A stretch of 64,000 bases of DNA from Thiomicrospira sp. Its GTDB lineage: Bacteria; Pseudomonadota; Gammaproteobacteria; Thiomicrospirales; Thiomicrospiraceae. The stretch lies in the NCBI RefSeq assembly GCF_014859555.1, contig NZ_JACUTY010000004.1, positions 1-64,000 of the forward strand, given 5' to 3'. The notes under the pieces are model-generated. The model worked only from the letters and a program-made list of their open reading frames with translations, had not been told where the DNA came from and ran no database searches. Shown here piece by piece: positions 29,487 to 40,356 of this stretch. Every line of letters starts with the position of its first letter. The stretch's first letter is position 1. The position numbers were made by a program, and so were the translations under genes.

Positions 29487-30547
29487 TATTTTTTACGGCG
29501 TGCTTGAACACCTTGTGCCAAGGTTTCGAGCAGTTTCACACTGCTATTCCAGTCAATACAGGCATCGGTGATACTTTGTCCGTAAATTAAGTCTTGATCA
29601 GGGATCACATCCTGGCGACCACCTACTAAATGACTTTCTACCATCGCGCCCATAATGTGCTGAGAGCCACGTGCTAATTGGTCGGCAATCGACTGAGCAA
29701 CAATCATTTGGCGTTCGTGATTTTTACTGCTATTGGCATGGCTGCAATCAATCATTAAACGAGATTGAACTTCGGCCGCTTTAAGTTGATTGACCGCATC
29801 AGCGACAAATTCTGGCTCATAATTTGGGCCAGAATTACCACCACGTAAAATAACGTGGCAATCTTGATTGCCGGTGGTGGAGAAGATCGCCGAATGACCG
29901 GTTTTGGTTAGAGATAAAAAAATGTGGGGTTTGTTTGCGGCACGAATTGCATCCACTGCGACTTTAAAACCACCGTCTGTGCCATTTTTAAAACCGACAG
30001 GGCAAGATAAGCCAGAAGCCAGTTCACGATGACCTTGGCTTTCGGTTGTGCGTGCGCCAATCGCGCCCCAACTAATCAAATCTGACACATATTGTGGTGA
30101 GATTAAATCTAAAAACTCGGTCGCGGCGGGCACACCTAAGTTATTCACGTCGACTAAAAAGCCGCGTGCCCATTCCAAGCCCTTGTTGATTTGAAAGGTT
30201 TCATTTAAGTCCGGATCGTTAATTAAGCCTTTCCAGCCTACGGTGGTGCGTGGTTTTTCAAAATACACCCGCATCACAATTAACAGGTCTTTTTCAAAAA
30301 AATCGATTTGCTGTTTTAGGCGCTGGGCGTATTCCATGCCGGCTTTTGTGTCGTGGATTGAGCAAGGCCCTATCACGACTAATAAACGATCATCTTCACC
30401 CAGCAGAATCTTGTGAATTTGTTGGCGCGTTTCATGCACGGTTTTTGAAGCGGTTTCGGATAATGGAAACTTCTCGTGAAGATCAATTGGCGGGCGCACT
30501 TCTGTAATGTGGTTAATGCGAAGGTCGTCAGTTTGATATTGCGTCAT
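29486..30547 (-). CDS. 3-deoxy-7-phosphoheptulonate (DAHP) synthase class I
   Basis: VVIGPCSIHDTKAGMEYA ... YFEKPRTTVGWKGLINDP. Confidence 0.94.
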   Translation of the reverse strand: MTQYQTDDLRINHITEVRPPIDLHEKFPLSETASKTVHETRQQIHKILLGEDDRLLVVIGPCSIHDTKAGMEYAQRLKQQIDFFEKDLLIVMRVYFEKPRTTVGWKGLINDPDLNETFQINKGLEWARGFLVDVNNLGVPAATEFLDLISPQYVSDLISWGAIGARTTESQGHRELASGLSCPVGFKNGTDGGFKVAVDAIRAANKPHIFLSLTKTGHSAIFSTTGNQDCHVILRGGNSGPNYEPEFVADAVNQLKAAEVQSRLMIDCSHANSSKNHERQMIVAQSIADQLARGSQHIMGAMVESHLVGGRQDVIPDQDLIYGQSITDACIDWNSSVKLLETLAQGVQARRKK

Positions 30548-30794
30548 CGTTATTCAGTATCCTGCGTTTTTGGGCGGCATAAAAATCGGTTTATTATAAG
30601 CCAAATCGCCATCTGACTCCTACCAAAAACAGGTTGAATTTAATGGATTCGCATAATTTATCGCCATTTTTGAACTTCGATAGCCTAGAACAATGGGGTT
30701 TTTAATAAATTAAATGGCTTCAACGGTATTAAAAAAAAATTACTATGCTAAAATTTGCTCCAATTAAATTGATTCAAAAAGAAGTGGTAAAGTC

Positions 30795-31094
30795 TTGGCC
30801 CAACACTGCAAATACATTATTGAAGGTATGACCGAAGATGGTCGTAAATTCCGTCCGAGTGACTGGATTGACCGCATTTCATCGATGATGGCATCCTATG
30901 GCAAATCCCATCGTTTAGTTTACTCGGAACTCTTACACCCAGAGCTCTATAATGGTGCTAAATGCTTAATTATTGATACTGAGCTTGAGATAAAAAATCC
31001 CAGTATGTTTGAGTATGTGATGCACTTTGCAAAAAGTAATAATCTCAAAACGTCTAAGGTGTGTGACTTGGAAGAGGCAAAGCTCGGTGCTTAA
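30795..31094 (+). CDS. DUF3579 family small protein
   Basis: YIIEGMTEDGRKFRPSDWIDRISSMM; TTG start plausible. Confidence 0.7.
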   Translation: MAQHCKYIIEGMTEDGRKFRPSDWIDRISSMMASYGKSHRLVYSELLHPELYNGAKCLIIDTELEIKNPSMFEYVMHFAKSNNLKTSKVCDLEEAKLGA

Positions 31095-31133
31095 CGGCTA
31101 GAGCAGCCTTTATCTAGAAGGTTAAATGCTTTT

Positions 31134-31163
31134 CCCGAAACCACCAGGCCTGGTGGTTTCGGG
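31134..31163. terminator. 30 bp perfect palindrome between convergent genes (extended copy of dispersed motif)
   Basis: CCCGAAACCACCAGGCCTGGTGGTTTCGGG. Confidence 0.8.
31144..31153. repeat. dispersed palindrome core inside 30 bp hairpin
   Basis: core of 31134-31163. Confidence 0.92.
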
Positions 31164-31200
31164 TTATTGTGTTACGATTAGACAACCCCGCATAGTGGCT

Positions 31201-31983
31201 CTAAAGCAACCATTCAACTAAAGCTTGCTCACCCACAAATAACTGAACCGCGCCACCAACGGCGAGAAATGGGCCGAAGGCCATTTGGCTTTGCCAAGCT
31301 TGTTTACGCGAGATAATTAAGAAAATAGCAATCACAAGGCTGCTGATAGCCGCAATCACAATAATTTGCGGTAACGCACTAACGCCAAACCAAGCGCCCA
31401 GCGCGGCGGCTAATTTAAAATCGCCGTAACCCATACCGTGTTTGCCCGTCAAACGAAAGTGTATTTGATAGATTAGCCAAAGAACCCCATAACCCAATAC
31501 CGCCCCTAAAATCGCTTGTTGTGGATCGGTAAACTGACCAAATGCATTAAGTAATAGCCCGAGCCAAAGCAGCGGAAGACTGAGGTTGTCGAGAATTAAG
31601 TGGTGCTCTAAATCAATCACGCTGATGGTTAACAGCCATAACAAAAACAGTGCACCAATTAGCCCATTCCAATTAAAGCCAAATTGCCAAACCGCCAGAA
31701 GAGCTAAGGCGGTCGCGCTGATTTCGATAAGCGGGTAACGCCAAGAAATGGATTGATTACAAGTTTGGCAGCGGCCTAAACTAAACAGCCAGCTCAACAA
31801 GGGAATGAGTTGATACCAGGCAAGCGGTGTTTCGCACTTGGGGCATTGTGAACCACCCAGGCTGATAGCTTTAAGTTGTTCGTCTGCGGGGTTAAGCATC
31901 ACACGCGGTAAACGCCAGCTTAGCATCGAGATAAAACTACCAAATACTAGGCCTAAAAGGGCGGTAATAAATAAGTCAATCAT
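31201..31983 (-). CDS. pilD: prepilin peptidase
   Basis: CPKCETPLAWYQLIP, CQTC, GYGDFKLAAALGAW. Confidence 0.93.
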   Translation of the reverse strand: MIDLFITALLGLVFGSFISMLSWRLPRVMLNPADEQLKAISLGGSQCPKCETPLAWYQLIPLLSWLFSLGRCQTCNQSISWRYPLIEISATALALLAVWQFGFNWNGLIGALFLLWLLTISVIDLEHHLILDNLSLPLLWLGLLLNAFGQFTDPQQAILGAVLGYGVLWLIYQIHFRLTGKHGMGYGDFKLAAALGAWFGVSALPQIIVIAAISSLVIAIFLIISRKQAWQSQMAFGPFLAVGGAVQLFVGEQALVEWLL

Positions 31984-31986
31984 GCA

Positions 31987-32280
31987 TTAAGCCATGTTGA
32001 AAAGCTGTTTGAATCGCACCACTTCAAATGTTTTCTGAATCTCTTGAGACATGTTTTTGATGGTGATGTTGCTGGCATCTTGCCCCATGCGATCGCGCAT
32101 TTGCAACAACATGCCCAATCCGCCACTGTCGATATGTTTGCATTGCAATAGGTCGATAATAATATGGTCGAGTTGTTTTTGAACATAAGCACTTTCAAAT
32201 TCTTTAAATATATCAACGGTTAACGCACCAATTACTTGTAAATGAAGGGTTTTGTTTTCTACGTGACTACTTATGCTCAT
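31987..32280 (-). CDS. STAS domain protein (anti-sigma factor antagonist-like)
   Basis: HIIIDLLQCKHIDSGGLGMLLQMRDRM. Confidence 0.8.
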   Translation of the reverse strand: MSISSHVENKTLHLQVIGALTVDIFKEFESAYVQKQLDHIIIDLLQCKHIDSGGLGMLLQMRDRMGQDASNITIKNMSQEIQKTFEVVRFKQLFNMA

Positions 32281-32294
32281 AAGGCTCTTCCAAT

Positions 32295-32672
32295 TTATTC
32301 AGAATAGGTAACGCAGTTTCGATCATTTTCCCAAACCGTGAGGCTGTGCATTTTGACATCATCAGTTTCAATGCGTTTAGCAATTTCAGTGTAAAGGTAT
32401 TGTGCAATGTGTTCAGCCGTCGGGTTGAGGCGTTGAAAGTGTGGGTGATCATTTAAAAAGGTGTGATCCAGTTCTTTTACCGCTTGTTTGGCGTGTTGTT
32501 TAATTTTTTTAAAGTCAATTAACATACCAATATCATTAAGTCTGTTGCCGCTTACCTCTACTTCGACCTTCCAGTTGTGGCCATGCAATTTTGCACAATC
32601 GCCATCATAGCCGCGTAAGCTGTGAGCGGCGGCAAAGTCGAGTAGGGTTTTAAGGGTAAATTGTTGTGCCAT
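32295..32672 (-). CDS. queD: 6-carboxytetrahydropterin synthase QueD
   Basis: DFAAAHSLRGYDGDCAKLHGHNWKVEVEV; start MAQQF at 32672. Confidence 0.9.
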   Translation of the reverse strand: MAQQFTLKTLLDFAAAHSLRGYDGDCAKLHGHNWKVEVEVSGNRLNDIGMLIDFKKIKQHAKQAVKELDHTFLNDHPHFQRLNPTAEHIAQYLYTEIAKRIETDDVKMHSLTVWENDRNCVTYSE

Positions 32673-32777
32673 AAAATTCAGTCTTTTGCTAATAAGTTGC
32701 GTGAAATCAACGTGTTGCTCTGCGCGGATTAAGCACGGGATGCCAAATGCATCCATAAAGAAATAATTATAACGAAA

Positions 32778-33656
32778 TTAGTGTTGGCGCTGGGCAATAA
32801 AGTTAATTAAATCATGCAGAAATGCGCTTTGAAAGGGTAATTTTTGATGCTGTTTATGCGCCAGATCAATTGTTTGATCACGTAAGGTTTTGGCCGCTTG
32901 CATTCCCATTAGGCTTGGAAAGGTGGATTTGTTGAGTTGTTGATCTCGGCCTTGGGTTTTGCCAAGCGTGGCGGTATTGCTTTCAATGTCAATAATGTCA
33001 TCCTGAATTTGAAAGGCTAATCCGAGGGCTTCACCGAGTTTTGATAAAGTCGGCTGGTACTGGTCAAAATTCGCATGGGTTACGGCACCGAGTAACAATG
33101 CAGCTTTAATTAGAGCACCCGTTTTCATTTGATGGAGTTGTGTGAGTTTAGCTAAATCGAGTTTTTTATTTTCGCTGATGATGTCTAATATCTGTCCGCC
33201 AATCATGCCATTGGGTCCGCTGGCCTGACATAAAATATTTAAACTTTTAACAATTGCGTCAGCCGAAAGTTTTGGTGCACGGGTGATGATTTCAAAAGCC
33301 AGGGTTTGCTGAGCGTCCCCCACTAGGATCGCGGTGGCCTCGTCAAATTGTTTGTGGCAAGTGGGTTGGCCGCGTCGTAAATCATCATCATCCATCGCCG
33401 GTAGGTCGTCGTGGACAAGCGAGTAGCTGTGAATCAACTCAATCGCGCAGGCGGCTGGTTCAAGTTGTTGGCGTTCAATTCCGAGCCCTTCACCAATCGC
33501 AAATACTAAAGCAGGGCGAATGCGTTTGCCCGGGCTTAAGCTGGCATAACGGATCGCTTGATTTAAGGGTTCGGGTGTGGTTTTTAGGTATTGATCTAGG
33601 GTTTGGTTTAATACCGCTTCTAAATGTTGTTGATAGGCTAGTAATTGGGTGTTCAC
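32778..33656 (-). CDS. ispA: polyprenyl (farnesyl/geranyl) diphosphate synthase
   Basis: LVHDDLPAMDDDDLRRGQPTCHKQF; likely GTG start near 33656. Confidence 0.9.
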   Translation of the reverse strand: MNTQLLAYQQHLEAVLNQTLDQYLKTTPEPLNQAIRYASLSPGKRIRPALVFAIGEGLGIERQQLEPAACAIELIHSYSLVHDDLPAMDDDDLRRGQPTCHKQFDEATAILVGDAQQTLAFEIITRAPKLSADAIVKSLNILCQASGPNGMIGGQILDIISENKKLDLAKLTQLHQMKTGALIKAALLLGAVTHANFDQYQPTLSKLGEALGLAFQIQDDIIDIESNTATLGKTQGRDQQLNKSTFPSLMGMQAAKTLRDQTIDLAHKQHQKLPFQSAFLHDLINFIAQRQH

Positions 33657-33710
33657 AAGGCGCTCTTTTTTTACTTTAAGGTTTACAGCGTTTAATGGAT
33701 TCAGATTATA

Positions 33711-33720
33711 CCAGGCCTGG
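33711..33720. repeat. dispersed palindrome, ispA-SDR intergenic
   Basis: TATACCAGGCCTGGTTTTT. Confidence 0.88.
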
Positions 33721-33723
33721 TTT

Positions 33724-34635
33724 TTAACGACGCCCATCTCCACCGGCTTTCGCTAGCACCCAGTCGAGTGCGTGCGTCGGTAAAAGACGTTTTAGAAAAG
33801 CGAAAACTTTGGTTGGTAGGGTAACGCGATAGCGAGCCTTGGGGCGTTTTGATTGCAGCGCGTGTAATAACACCTTGCAAACTGCTTCTGGCCCTAAAGT
33901 GAATGGCGCGGAAGCTTCGGTGCTAGCCAAACGTTTAATCATGGACTGATAGTTTGTTTGGTGAACCGAGTCGTGGGCTTGAGGTTTGACCCAGTGATTA
34001 AATTCGTGATAAGCGTTGGCTCTAAATTGAGACAGAATTGGCCCGGGTTCAATTAAGCTGATTTGAATCGGGTCGTGCTTTAATTCCACTCTTAAGGTGT
34101 CGGCTAACCCCTCAATCGCATATTTGCTTGCGTTATAAGCCCCTCGATAAGCCATGGCGGCAAACCCCAGTACCGAGCTATTGTAAATAATCCGACCATG
34201 ACCTTGGTGACGCATGTGCTTAATCGCCAGGTTCGTGAGTTGTTGAGTGCCAAATACATTGGTAGCAAATTGATGTTCGAGTGCCGCACGGCTTAAGTCT
34301 TCAACTGCACCGGGTAAGCCAAATGCCGCATTGTTAAATAAAGCATCAATCTGGCCATTGCTGATCTCAAGCACTTCAGTCCAAGCCTGTTCAACAGAGG
34401 CTGGGTCGGCTAGATCCAGTTGAATTACATGTAGGCCTTCTTCGCGTAAACGCTCTAGATCTTGGGCTTGGCGCACACAAGCAATTATCCGATAACCCAA
34501 GTTTTGTAGGGCATGAGCACTGTGGTGACCAATGCCGCTTGAGCAACCGGTTATTAAAATGGTTTGCGGGGGCATGATTGGGGTTGGCATGATTAAAGTC
34601 CTAATCGTTTTCAAGGTCAGCTGAATTCGCAACAA
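33724..34635 (-). CDS. short-chain dehydrogenase/reductase
   Basis: ILITGCSSGIGHHSAHAL ... YNASKYAIEGLADTLR. Confidence 0.9.
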   Translation of the reverse strand: MLRIQLTLKTIRTLIMPTPIMPPQTILITGCSSGIGHHSAHALQNLGYRIIACVRQAQDLERLREEGLHVIQLDLADPASVEQAWTEVLEISNGQIDALFNNAAFGLPGAVEDLSRAALEHQFATNVFGTQQLTNLAIKHMRHQGHGRIIYNSSVLGFAAMAYRGAYNASKYAIEGLADTLRVELKHDPIQISLIEPGPILSQFRANAYHEFNHWVKPQAHDSVHQTNYQSMIKRLASTEASAPFTLGPEAVCKVLLHALQSKRPKARYRVTLPTKVFAFLKRLLPTHALDWVLAKAGGDGRR

Positions 34636-34750
34636 ATTAACATGAAAACGGCTTTAATCGCTAGCAATTGTTTGAATAATCTCACAAGGATTGGTGTCGC
34701 ATGGCGTTTCGTTTCAGGTATAATGTGGAGCTTAATTTTGTGGGGTGGTT

Positions 34751-35443
34751 ATGGGGTTATTGAAGCGCTATTTTGTTGCAGGCCTTTTAGTTTTACTTCC
34801 CTTATGGATCACCTTTGAGGCCTTGCGTTTCTTAATTGGTCTATTTGATCGTAGCCTGTTATTGCTGCCTGCTAAATACCAACCGGATGTGCTGTTGGGT
34901 TTTGATATCCCGGGGTTTGGCATTGTCGTGTCGGTGAGTATTATTTTACTGACAGGGATGTTGGTCGCGAATATTTTAGGCCATCGAATCGTCAGTTGGT
35001 GGGAGCGCTTTTTATCCAAAATCCCATTGGTTCGTTCCATATATAGTGCGGTTAAACAAATTGCCGAAGCCTTATTTGGTTCGGGGGATCAAACCTTTCA
35101 AAAAGTGTATTTGATTCAGTATCCGCGCCCGGGTTTATGGACTTTGGCGTTTCAGACCAGTAAAAGTCGAGGTGAAGCCCAGGTTAAAACTGGTGTGGTT
35201 GCGACTATAAACTTGTTTGTGCCTACGACACCTAACCCGACTTCTGGTTTTTTTATAATCGCGTCTTTACATGAAGTCGTTGAGCTTGATATGTCGGTAG
35301 ATGATGCGTTAAAAATGGTGATTTCCGGTGGGGTTGTGGTGCCGCCTTGGCCTCCGATAACTACCGAGCCAACAATCAAGGCGATTATGGCTCAAGATCC
35401 ATACACTACAACAAATAATATAGATCCGGTTATTAGAAAATAA
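34751..35443 (+). CDS. DUF502 family membrane protein
   Basis: LKRYFVAGLLVLLPLWITF ... IPLVRSIYSAVKQIAEALFG. Confidence 0.88.
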   Translation: MGLLKRYFVAGLLVLLPLWITFEALRFLIGLFDRSLLLLPAKYQPDVLLGFDIPGFGIVVSVSIILLTGMLVANILGHRIVSWWERFLSKIPLVRSIYSAVKQIAEALFGSGDQTFQKVYLIQYPRPGLWTLAFQTSKSRGEAQVKTGVVATINLFVPTTPNPTSGFFIIASLHEVVELDMSVDDALKMVISGGVVVPPWPPITTEPTIKAIMAQDPYTTTNNIDPVIRK

Positions 35444-35534
35444 ATCGAACAATTAAGAATAATTTTAAAAGGGGGTTGGCGCTGCATTTTGCCAAGCGTT
35501 GATGCCCATTATGTTGAATGAGAAAGGAAAAATA

Positions 35535-37319
35535 ATGCGTACACACTACTGTGGTCAAGTTACAGAAGCTTTAATTGGTGAAACGGTTAGCGTCGCGGGA
35601 TGGGTTCACCGTCGTCGTGACCACGGTGGTGTAATCTTTATTGATTTGCGTGATCGTGAAGGTATGTTGCAAGTGGTGGTTGATCCAGATACGGCTGAAA
35701 TTTTTGCTAAAGCGGAACATTTGCGTGCCGAATGTGTGTTGACTATTACCGGCCGTATCCGTGAGCGCCCAGAAGGCACAACCAATCCTAACTTACCAAC
35801 CGGTATGGTTGAAATGTTGGCGAAAGACCTAGACGTTTTGAGCATGGCCGAGCCGATTCCTTTCCAGTTAGACGACAAGCAAGTTAGCGAAGAAGTGCGT
35901 TTAAAGTATCGTTATATCGACCTACGTCGTGATGAAATGCAAAAAACCTTAATGCTGCGCTATAAAGTCACGCGATCAATGCGTAACTATTTGGATAATA
36001 ACGGTTTTATTGATATCGAAACACCGATTTTGACCAAGTCGACACCAGAAGGTGCGCGTGATTATTTGGTGCCAAGCCGTACCCACGAAAACAAGTTTTT
36101 TGCTTTGCCTCAGTCGCCGCAGTTGTTTAAACAATTGTTGATGATGTCGGGCTTTGATCGTTATTACCAAATTACACGTTGTTTCCGTGACGAAGATTTG
36201 CGTGCGGATCGCCAGCCTGAGTTTACCCAGCTCGATATTGAAACTTCATTTATGTCTGAGGCCGATGTAATGGGCATGATGGAAGGGCTAACCAAAACCA
36301 TCTTTAAAGACGGAATTGGGGTCGATTTTGATTATGACTTTCCGCGTATGACTTATGCCGACGCGGTTAAAAAATACGGCATTGACCGCCCAGACTTACG
36401 TATTCCGCTAGAATTAGTGGATGTGGCGGACTTATTGCAAGATATTGATTTTAAAGTGTTTGCTGGCCCAGCAAAAGATCCAAATGGTCGCGTTGCCGCT
36501 TTATGTGTGCCAGGTGCGGGCGATATGTCGCGTAAAGAAATTGACGATTACACCAAGTTTGTCGGCATTTACGGTGCGAAAGGGTTGGCTTACATTAAGA
36601 TTAACGATATGTCCGCCGGAATTGATGGCTTGCAATCGCCAATTGTGAAGTTCTTCCCCGATCAAGTGATGCAGATTCTTGAACGTGTCGGTGCCAAAGA
36701 TGGCGATATCGTGTTCTTTGGGGCGGATAAAGCCAAGATAGTGAACGAAGCCTTAGGCGCGTTACGTGTCAAAATTGGCGAAGATCGCAAACTCTTTACC
36801 GAGGCCTGGAAACCAGTCTGGGTGGTTGATTTCCCGATGTTTGAAGTCGATGAAAAAACCGCGCGTGTGGCCGCCATGCACCATCCGTTTACTCAACCAA
36901 AAGCGACGACAGAAGAAATCCTTAGCAGCCAAGCACCAGGTCAAATGATTGCACGTGCTTACGACTTGGTGATCAACGGTATTGAAGTTGGGGGTGGTTC
37001 GGTGCGTATTCACGAAACCAAAATGCAAGCGGCGGTATTCAAATTGTTGGGTATTTCAGACGAAGATGCGCAAGATAAATTTGGTTTCTTACTAAACGCC
37101 CTGAAATATGGTTGCCCACCCCATGCCGGTATGGCGTTTGGTTTGGATCGTCTAATTATGTTGATGGCTGAACGTGACTCAATTCGTGACGTGATCGCCT
37201 TCCCGAAAACACAATCAGCCGCTTGTTTGCTAACCGAAGCACCAGGCCTGGTGGATATGGCTCAGTTACGTGAGTTAAACCTGCGTTTAAATAAAAAGGT
37301 CGCAGACGCGCCAAAGTAG
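35535..37319 (+). CDS. aspS: aspartyl-tRNA synthetase
   Basis: [43 protein letters not shown]. Confidence 0.97.
   Translation: MRTHYCGQVTEALIGETVSVAGWVHRRRDHGGVIFIDLRDREGMLQVVVDPDTAEIFAKAEHLRAECVLTITGRIRERPEGTTNPNLPTGMVEMLAKDLDVLSMAEPIPFQLDDKQVSEEVRLKYRYIDLRRDEMQKTLMLRYKVTRSMRNYLDNNGFIDIETPILTKSTPEGARDYLVPSRTHENKFFALPQSPQLFKQLLMMSGFDRYYQITRCFRDEDLRADRQPEFTQLDIETSFMSEADVMGMMEGLTKTIFKDGIGVDFDYDFPRMTYADAVKKYGIDRPDLRIPLELVDVADLLQDIDFKVFAGPAKDPNGRVAALCVPGAGDMSRKEIDDYTKFVGIYGAKGLAYIKINDMSAGIDGLQSPIVKFFPDQVMQILERVGAKDGDIVFFGADKAKIVNEALGALRVKIGEDRKLFTEAWKPVWVVDFPMFEVDEKTARVAAMHHPFTQPKATTEEILSSQAPGQMIARAYDLVINGIEVGGGSVRIHETKMQAAVFKLLGISDEDAQDKFGFLLNALKYGCPPHAGMAFGLDRLIMLMAERDSIRDVIAFPKTQSAACLLTEAPGLVDMAQLRELNLRLNKKVADAPK
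37242..37251. repeat. dispersed palindrome, in aspS 3' end (PGLV)
   Basis: GAAGCACCAGGCCTGGTGGAT. Confidence 0.9.
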
Positions 37320-37325
37320 TCGCCT

Positions 37326-38393
37326 ATGAGCCACTTACAAAACGAAATTCCGCTCCAACTTGTGTCTCGTATAAACGAGTTGGCGGCGGATGCGCAACCA
37401 GCAAAAGTATTGAATGCGGAAGATAAAGCCGCATTAATTACACGCATCAAAAAGCTCTTGAAACAGCGTAATGCGCAGATTGTGGCGCACTATTATGTCG
37501 ATGCCGATCTTCAAGCTTTGGCTGAAGAAACCGGTGGCATAGTGGCGGATTCGTTGGAAATGGCTAATTTTGGTGCGCAGTCCGATGCGGATGTATTGGT
37601 GGTGTGTGGTGTGCGTTTTATGGGCGAAACCGCCAAGCTGCTAAGCCCAGAAAAGACCGTAATCATGCCGGACCTTAATGCAACCTGCTCTTTAGATGTG
37701 GGTTGTCCGGCGGATGAATTTGCCGCGTTTTGCGCGCAACACCCTGATTACACGGTAGTGGTGTATGCCAATACCAGTGTGGCGGTAAAAGCGATAGCCG
37801 ATTGGGTGGTAACATCCGGTAATGCGTTGCAGATAGTCAACCACTTAAAAGCCAAGGGTGAAAAAATTATCTGGGCGCCAGACCAGCATTTGGGTAACTG
37901 GATTGAAAAAGAAACCGGTATAGAAATGCTGCGTTGGATGGGGCATTGTATTGTTCACGACGAGTTTAAAGCGTTTGAACTTGAGCAATTAAAACGCGAA
38001 CATCCCGAAGCCAAACTATTGGTGCATCCAGAGTCATCCGAAGCCGTGGTCGCCTTGGCGGATGTGGTCGGTTCAACGAAGGTTTTAATTAATGCCGTGC
38101 AAACCCTGCCGGATGAAAGCTTTATTGTGGCCACAGATCACGGCATCTTTTATAAGATGCGCCAACTCGCCCCGCATAAAAAATTAATTGTGGCGCCGAC
38201 TGATTCAAAAACCACGCAGTGCATCAGTTGTGCACATTGTCCGTGGATGGCCATGAACGGCCTACAGAATTTGGCGGATAGCTTAGAAAAACTCGACCAA
38301 ACCATCGAGATAGAAGAATCGATCCGCCAGAAAGCGTTAAGTTCTTTGGATCGGATGTTAGCCTACTCACGTCAGATTGGTTTGGTTAAATAG
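37326..38393 (+). CDS. nadA: quinolinate synthase A
   Basis: [20 protein letters not shown] ... [15 protein letters not shown]. Confidence 0.95.
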   Translation: MSHLQNEIPLQLVSRINELAADAQPAKVLNAEDKAALITRIKKLLKQRNAQIVAHYYVDADLQALAEETGGIVADSLEMANFGAQSDADVLVVCGVRFMGETAKLLSPEKTVIMPDLNATCSLDVGCPADEFAAFCAQHPDYTVVVYANTSVAVKAIADWVVTSGNALQIVNHLKAKGEKIIWAPDQHLGNWIEKETGIEMLRWMGHCIVHDEFKAFELEQLKREHPEAKLLVHPESSEAVVALADVVGSTKVLINAVQTLPDESFIVATDHGIFYKMRQLAPHKKLIVAPTDSKTTQCISCAHCPWMAMNGLQNLADSLEKLDQTIEIEESIRQKALSSLDRMLAYSRQIGLVK

Positions 38394-38411
38394 AAAATTT
38401 AAGAGGAAAGC

Positions 38412-39167
38412 ATGGCAGGACATAGTAAATGGGCAAACATTAAACACCGCAAAGCACGCCAAGATGCCAAAAAAGGCAAGGTGTTTACTAAACTGATTCG
38501 TGAGCTAGTAGTGGCGGCGAAAGCCGGCGGGCCTTACCCGGAAGATAATCCACGTTTGCGTGCGGCGGTTGATAAGGCCTTACGCGAAAACATGAAGCGT
38601 GACACCATTGATAAAGCCATTGCGCGTGGCGCAGGCAATCAAGAAGGTGACGATTATGAAGAAATTCGCTATGAAGGTTATGCGCCAGCTGGGGTTGCCG
38701 TGATGGTGGATTGTTTGACCGATAATCGGAATCGTACCGTATCAGAAGTGCGTCATGCCTTTAGTAAAAAAGGCGGCAACTTGGGCACAGACGGTTCGGT
38801 TTCTTATATGTTTAATAAACAAGGCGTGATTAGTTTTGAGCCAGGTTTAGATGAAAATTCCGTAATGGAAGCCGCGATTGAGGCGGGTGCGGATGATGTG
38901 GTTGTTAATGATGACAGCAGTATTGATGTTGTTACGCCGCCAGAAGACTTTCATACTGTGACCGATGAGTTGGTTAAAGCCGGCTACCAACCCAGTGAAG
39001 CCGATGTGCATATGGAGTCTGATATCAAAGTTAGTTTAGACTTTGATGATGCCCAAAAGGTGATGGAGCTAATTGATATGCTTGAAGATTTAGACGATGT
39101 GCAGCGAGTCTATAGCAATATGGAATTGTCGGACGAAGTCATGGCGCAATTAATGGCGGCCGACTAA
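38412..39167 (+). CDS. YebC/PmpR family regulator
   Basis: [32 protein letters not shown]. Confidence 0.96.
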   Translation: MAGHSKWANIKHRKARQDAKKGKVFTKLIRELVVAAKAGGPYPEDNPRLRAAVDKALRENMKRDTIDKAIARGAGNQEGDDYEEIRYEGYAPAGVAVMVDCLTDNRNRTVSEVRHAFSKKGGNLGTDGSVSYMFNKQGVISFEPGLDENSVMEAAIEAGADDVVVNDDSSIDVVTPPEDFHTVTDELVKAGYQPSEADVHMESDIKVSLDFDDAQKVMELIDMLEDLDDVQRVYSNMELSDEVMAQLMAAD

Positions 39168-39183
39168 ACGTGAGGCACCACGC

Positions 39184-39705
39184 TTGAAAGTCACCCAGCG
39201 CATATTAGGCATTGATCCGGGCTCACGTAAAACTGGGTTTGGTTTAATTGAATCCGGGCGATATCATCCCACCTATGTTGTTAGCGGTGTGATCCGGGTT
39301 GAAAAATTCAGTGGCGCAGAACGCTTAAAGAATATATTTGAATCGGTTGGCCAATTGATTGATCAATATCAGCCCTCTATGATGGCGATCGAAAAAGTCT
39401 TTGTACACAAAAACCCTAGCTCGGCGATTAAATTAGGCCAAGCTCGTGGCGTGATTTTGTGTGCGGCGGCGATTAAAAATATACCCATAATTGAATATAC
39501 GCCGACCCAGATTAAAAGTACCGTCGTAGGACAAGGCCATGCGGGAAAAGAAGCGGTGCAATTTATGGTCAAGCAATTATTACGCTTAACCGAAGTGCCG
39601 CAAGAAGATGCGGCGGATGCGCTGGCTTGTGCCTTGTGTCATGACCGTTATTTAAGTTTGGGCATTGACCCACAAAGCCTGTCAAAAGGCACCCACTTTA
39701 GTTAA
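39184..39705 (+). CDS. ruvC: Holliday junction endonuclease RuvC
   Basis: RILGIDPGSRKTGFGLIE ... AADALACALCH. Confidence 0.95.
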   Translation: MKVTQRILGIDPGSRKTGFGLIESGRYHPTYVVSGVIRVEKFSGAERLKNIFESVGQLIDQYQPSMMAIEKVFVHKNPSSAIKLGQARGVILCAAAIKNIPIIEYTPTQIKSTVVGQGHAGKEAVQFMVKQLLRLTEVPQEDAADALACALCHDRYLSLGIDPQSLSKGTHFS

Positions 39706-39750
39706 TCGTCCAAACGTGAGAAAATCACCAATGACAATGAGGTACAAGGC

Positions 39751-40356
39751 ATGATCGGGTTTTTACGCGGCCAATTGGTGGTTAAACAGCCGCCTTTATT
39801 AGTTATTGATGTGAACGGTGTAGGCTATGAAGTTGAAGCGCCGATGTCGAGCTTTTATGCGCTAAAAGAAATTGGTTCCGAAGTGCAAATTTTAACCCAT
39901 ATGCATGTACGTGAAGACGCGATGTTGTTGTTTGGGTTTGTAACCGAGCAAGAGCGGGCTTTATTCCGTGAGCTGATTAAAGTCAGTGGAATTGGCGCTA
40001 AAATGGCACTGGGGATTTTATCTAGTCAAGCCGTTGATGAATTTTGCGCACATGTAAATGCCGCCGACACCGCCGCCTTGTCAAAAGTACCGGGGATCGG
40101 CAAAAAAACCGCCGAACGTTTAGTTATCGAAATGCGAGATCGTTTAAAAAGTTGGCAAATGGCGAATCCTCAAACTAATTCAACTAGCAAGTCATCACCA
40201 GGCCTGGTCACATCATATTCACATTCTGCGGTATCGGCTCTGGTATCCTTAGGCTACAAAGAATCACAAGCCGAATCCTTAATTCAAAGTGTTTATGAAG
40301 AAGGCCTGAGTCTAGAAGTGTTGATTAAACGCGCATTACAACAGGTGAAAATATGA
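39751..40356 (+). CDS. ruvA: Holliday junction helicase subunit RuvA
   Basis: [31 protein letters not shown]. Confidence 0.95.
   Translation: MIGFLRGQLVVKQPPLLVIDVNGVGYEVEAPMSSFYALKEIGSEVQILTHMHVREDAMLLFGFVTEQERALFRELIKVSGIGAKMALGILSSQAVDEFCAHVNAADTAALSKVPGIGKKTAERLVIEMRDRLKSWQMANPQTNSTSKSSPGLVTSYSHSAVSALVSLGYKESQAESLIQSVYEEGLSLEVLIKRALQQVKI
40198..40207. repeat. dispersed palindrome, in ruvA linker (PGLV)
   Basis: CATCACCAGGCCTGGTCACA. Confidence 0.9.

Noticed and set aside
33657-33743. N-terminal extension of IspA (MEMGVVKNQAWYNLNPLNAVNLKVKKERL)
   Set aside because: Probably an over-long ORF call; the core protein begins at VNTQLLAYQQ. The motif at 33711 is therefore treated as intergenic.
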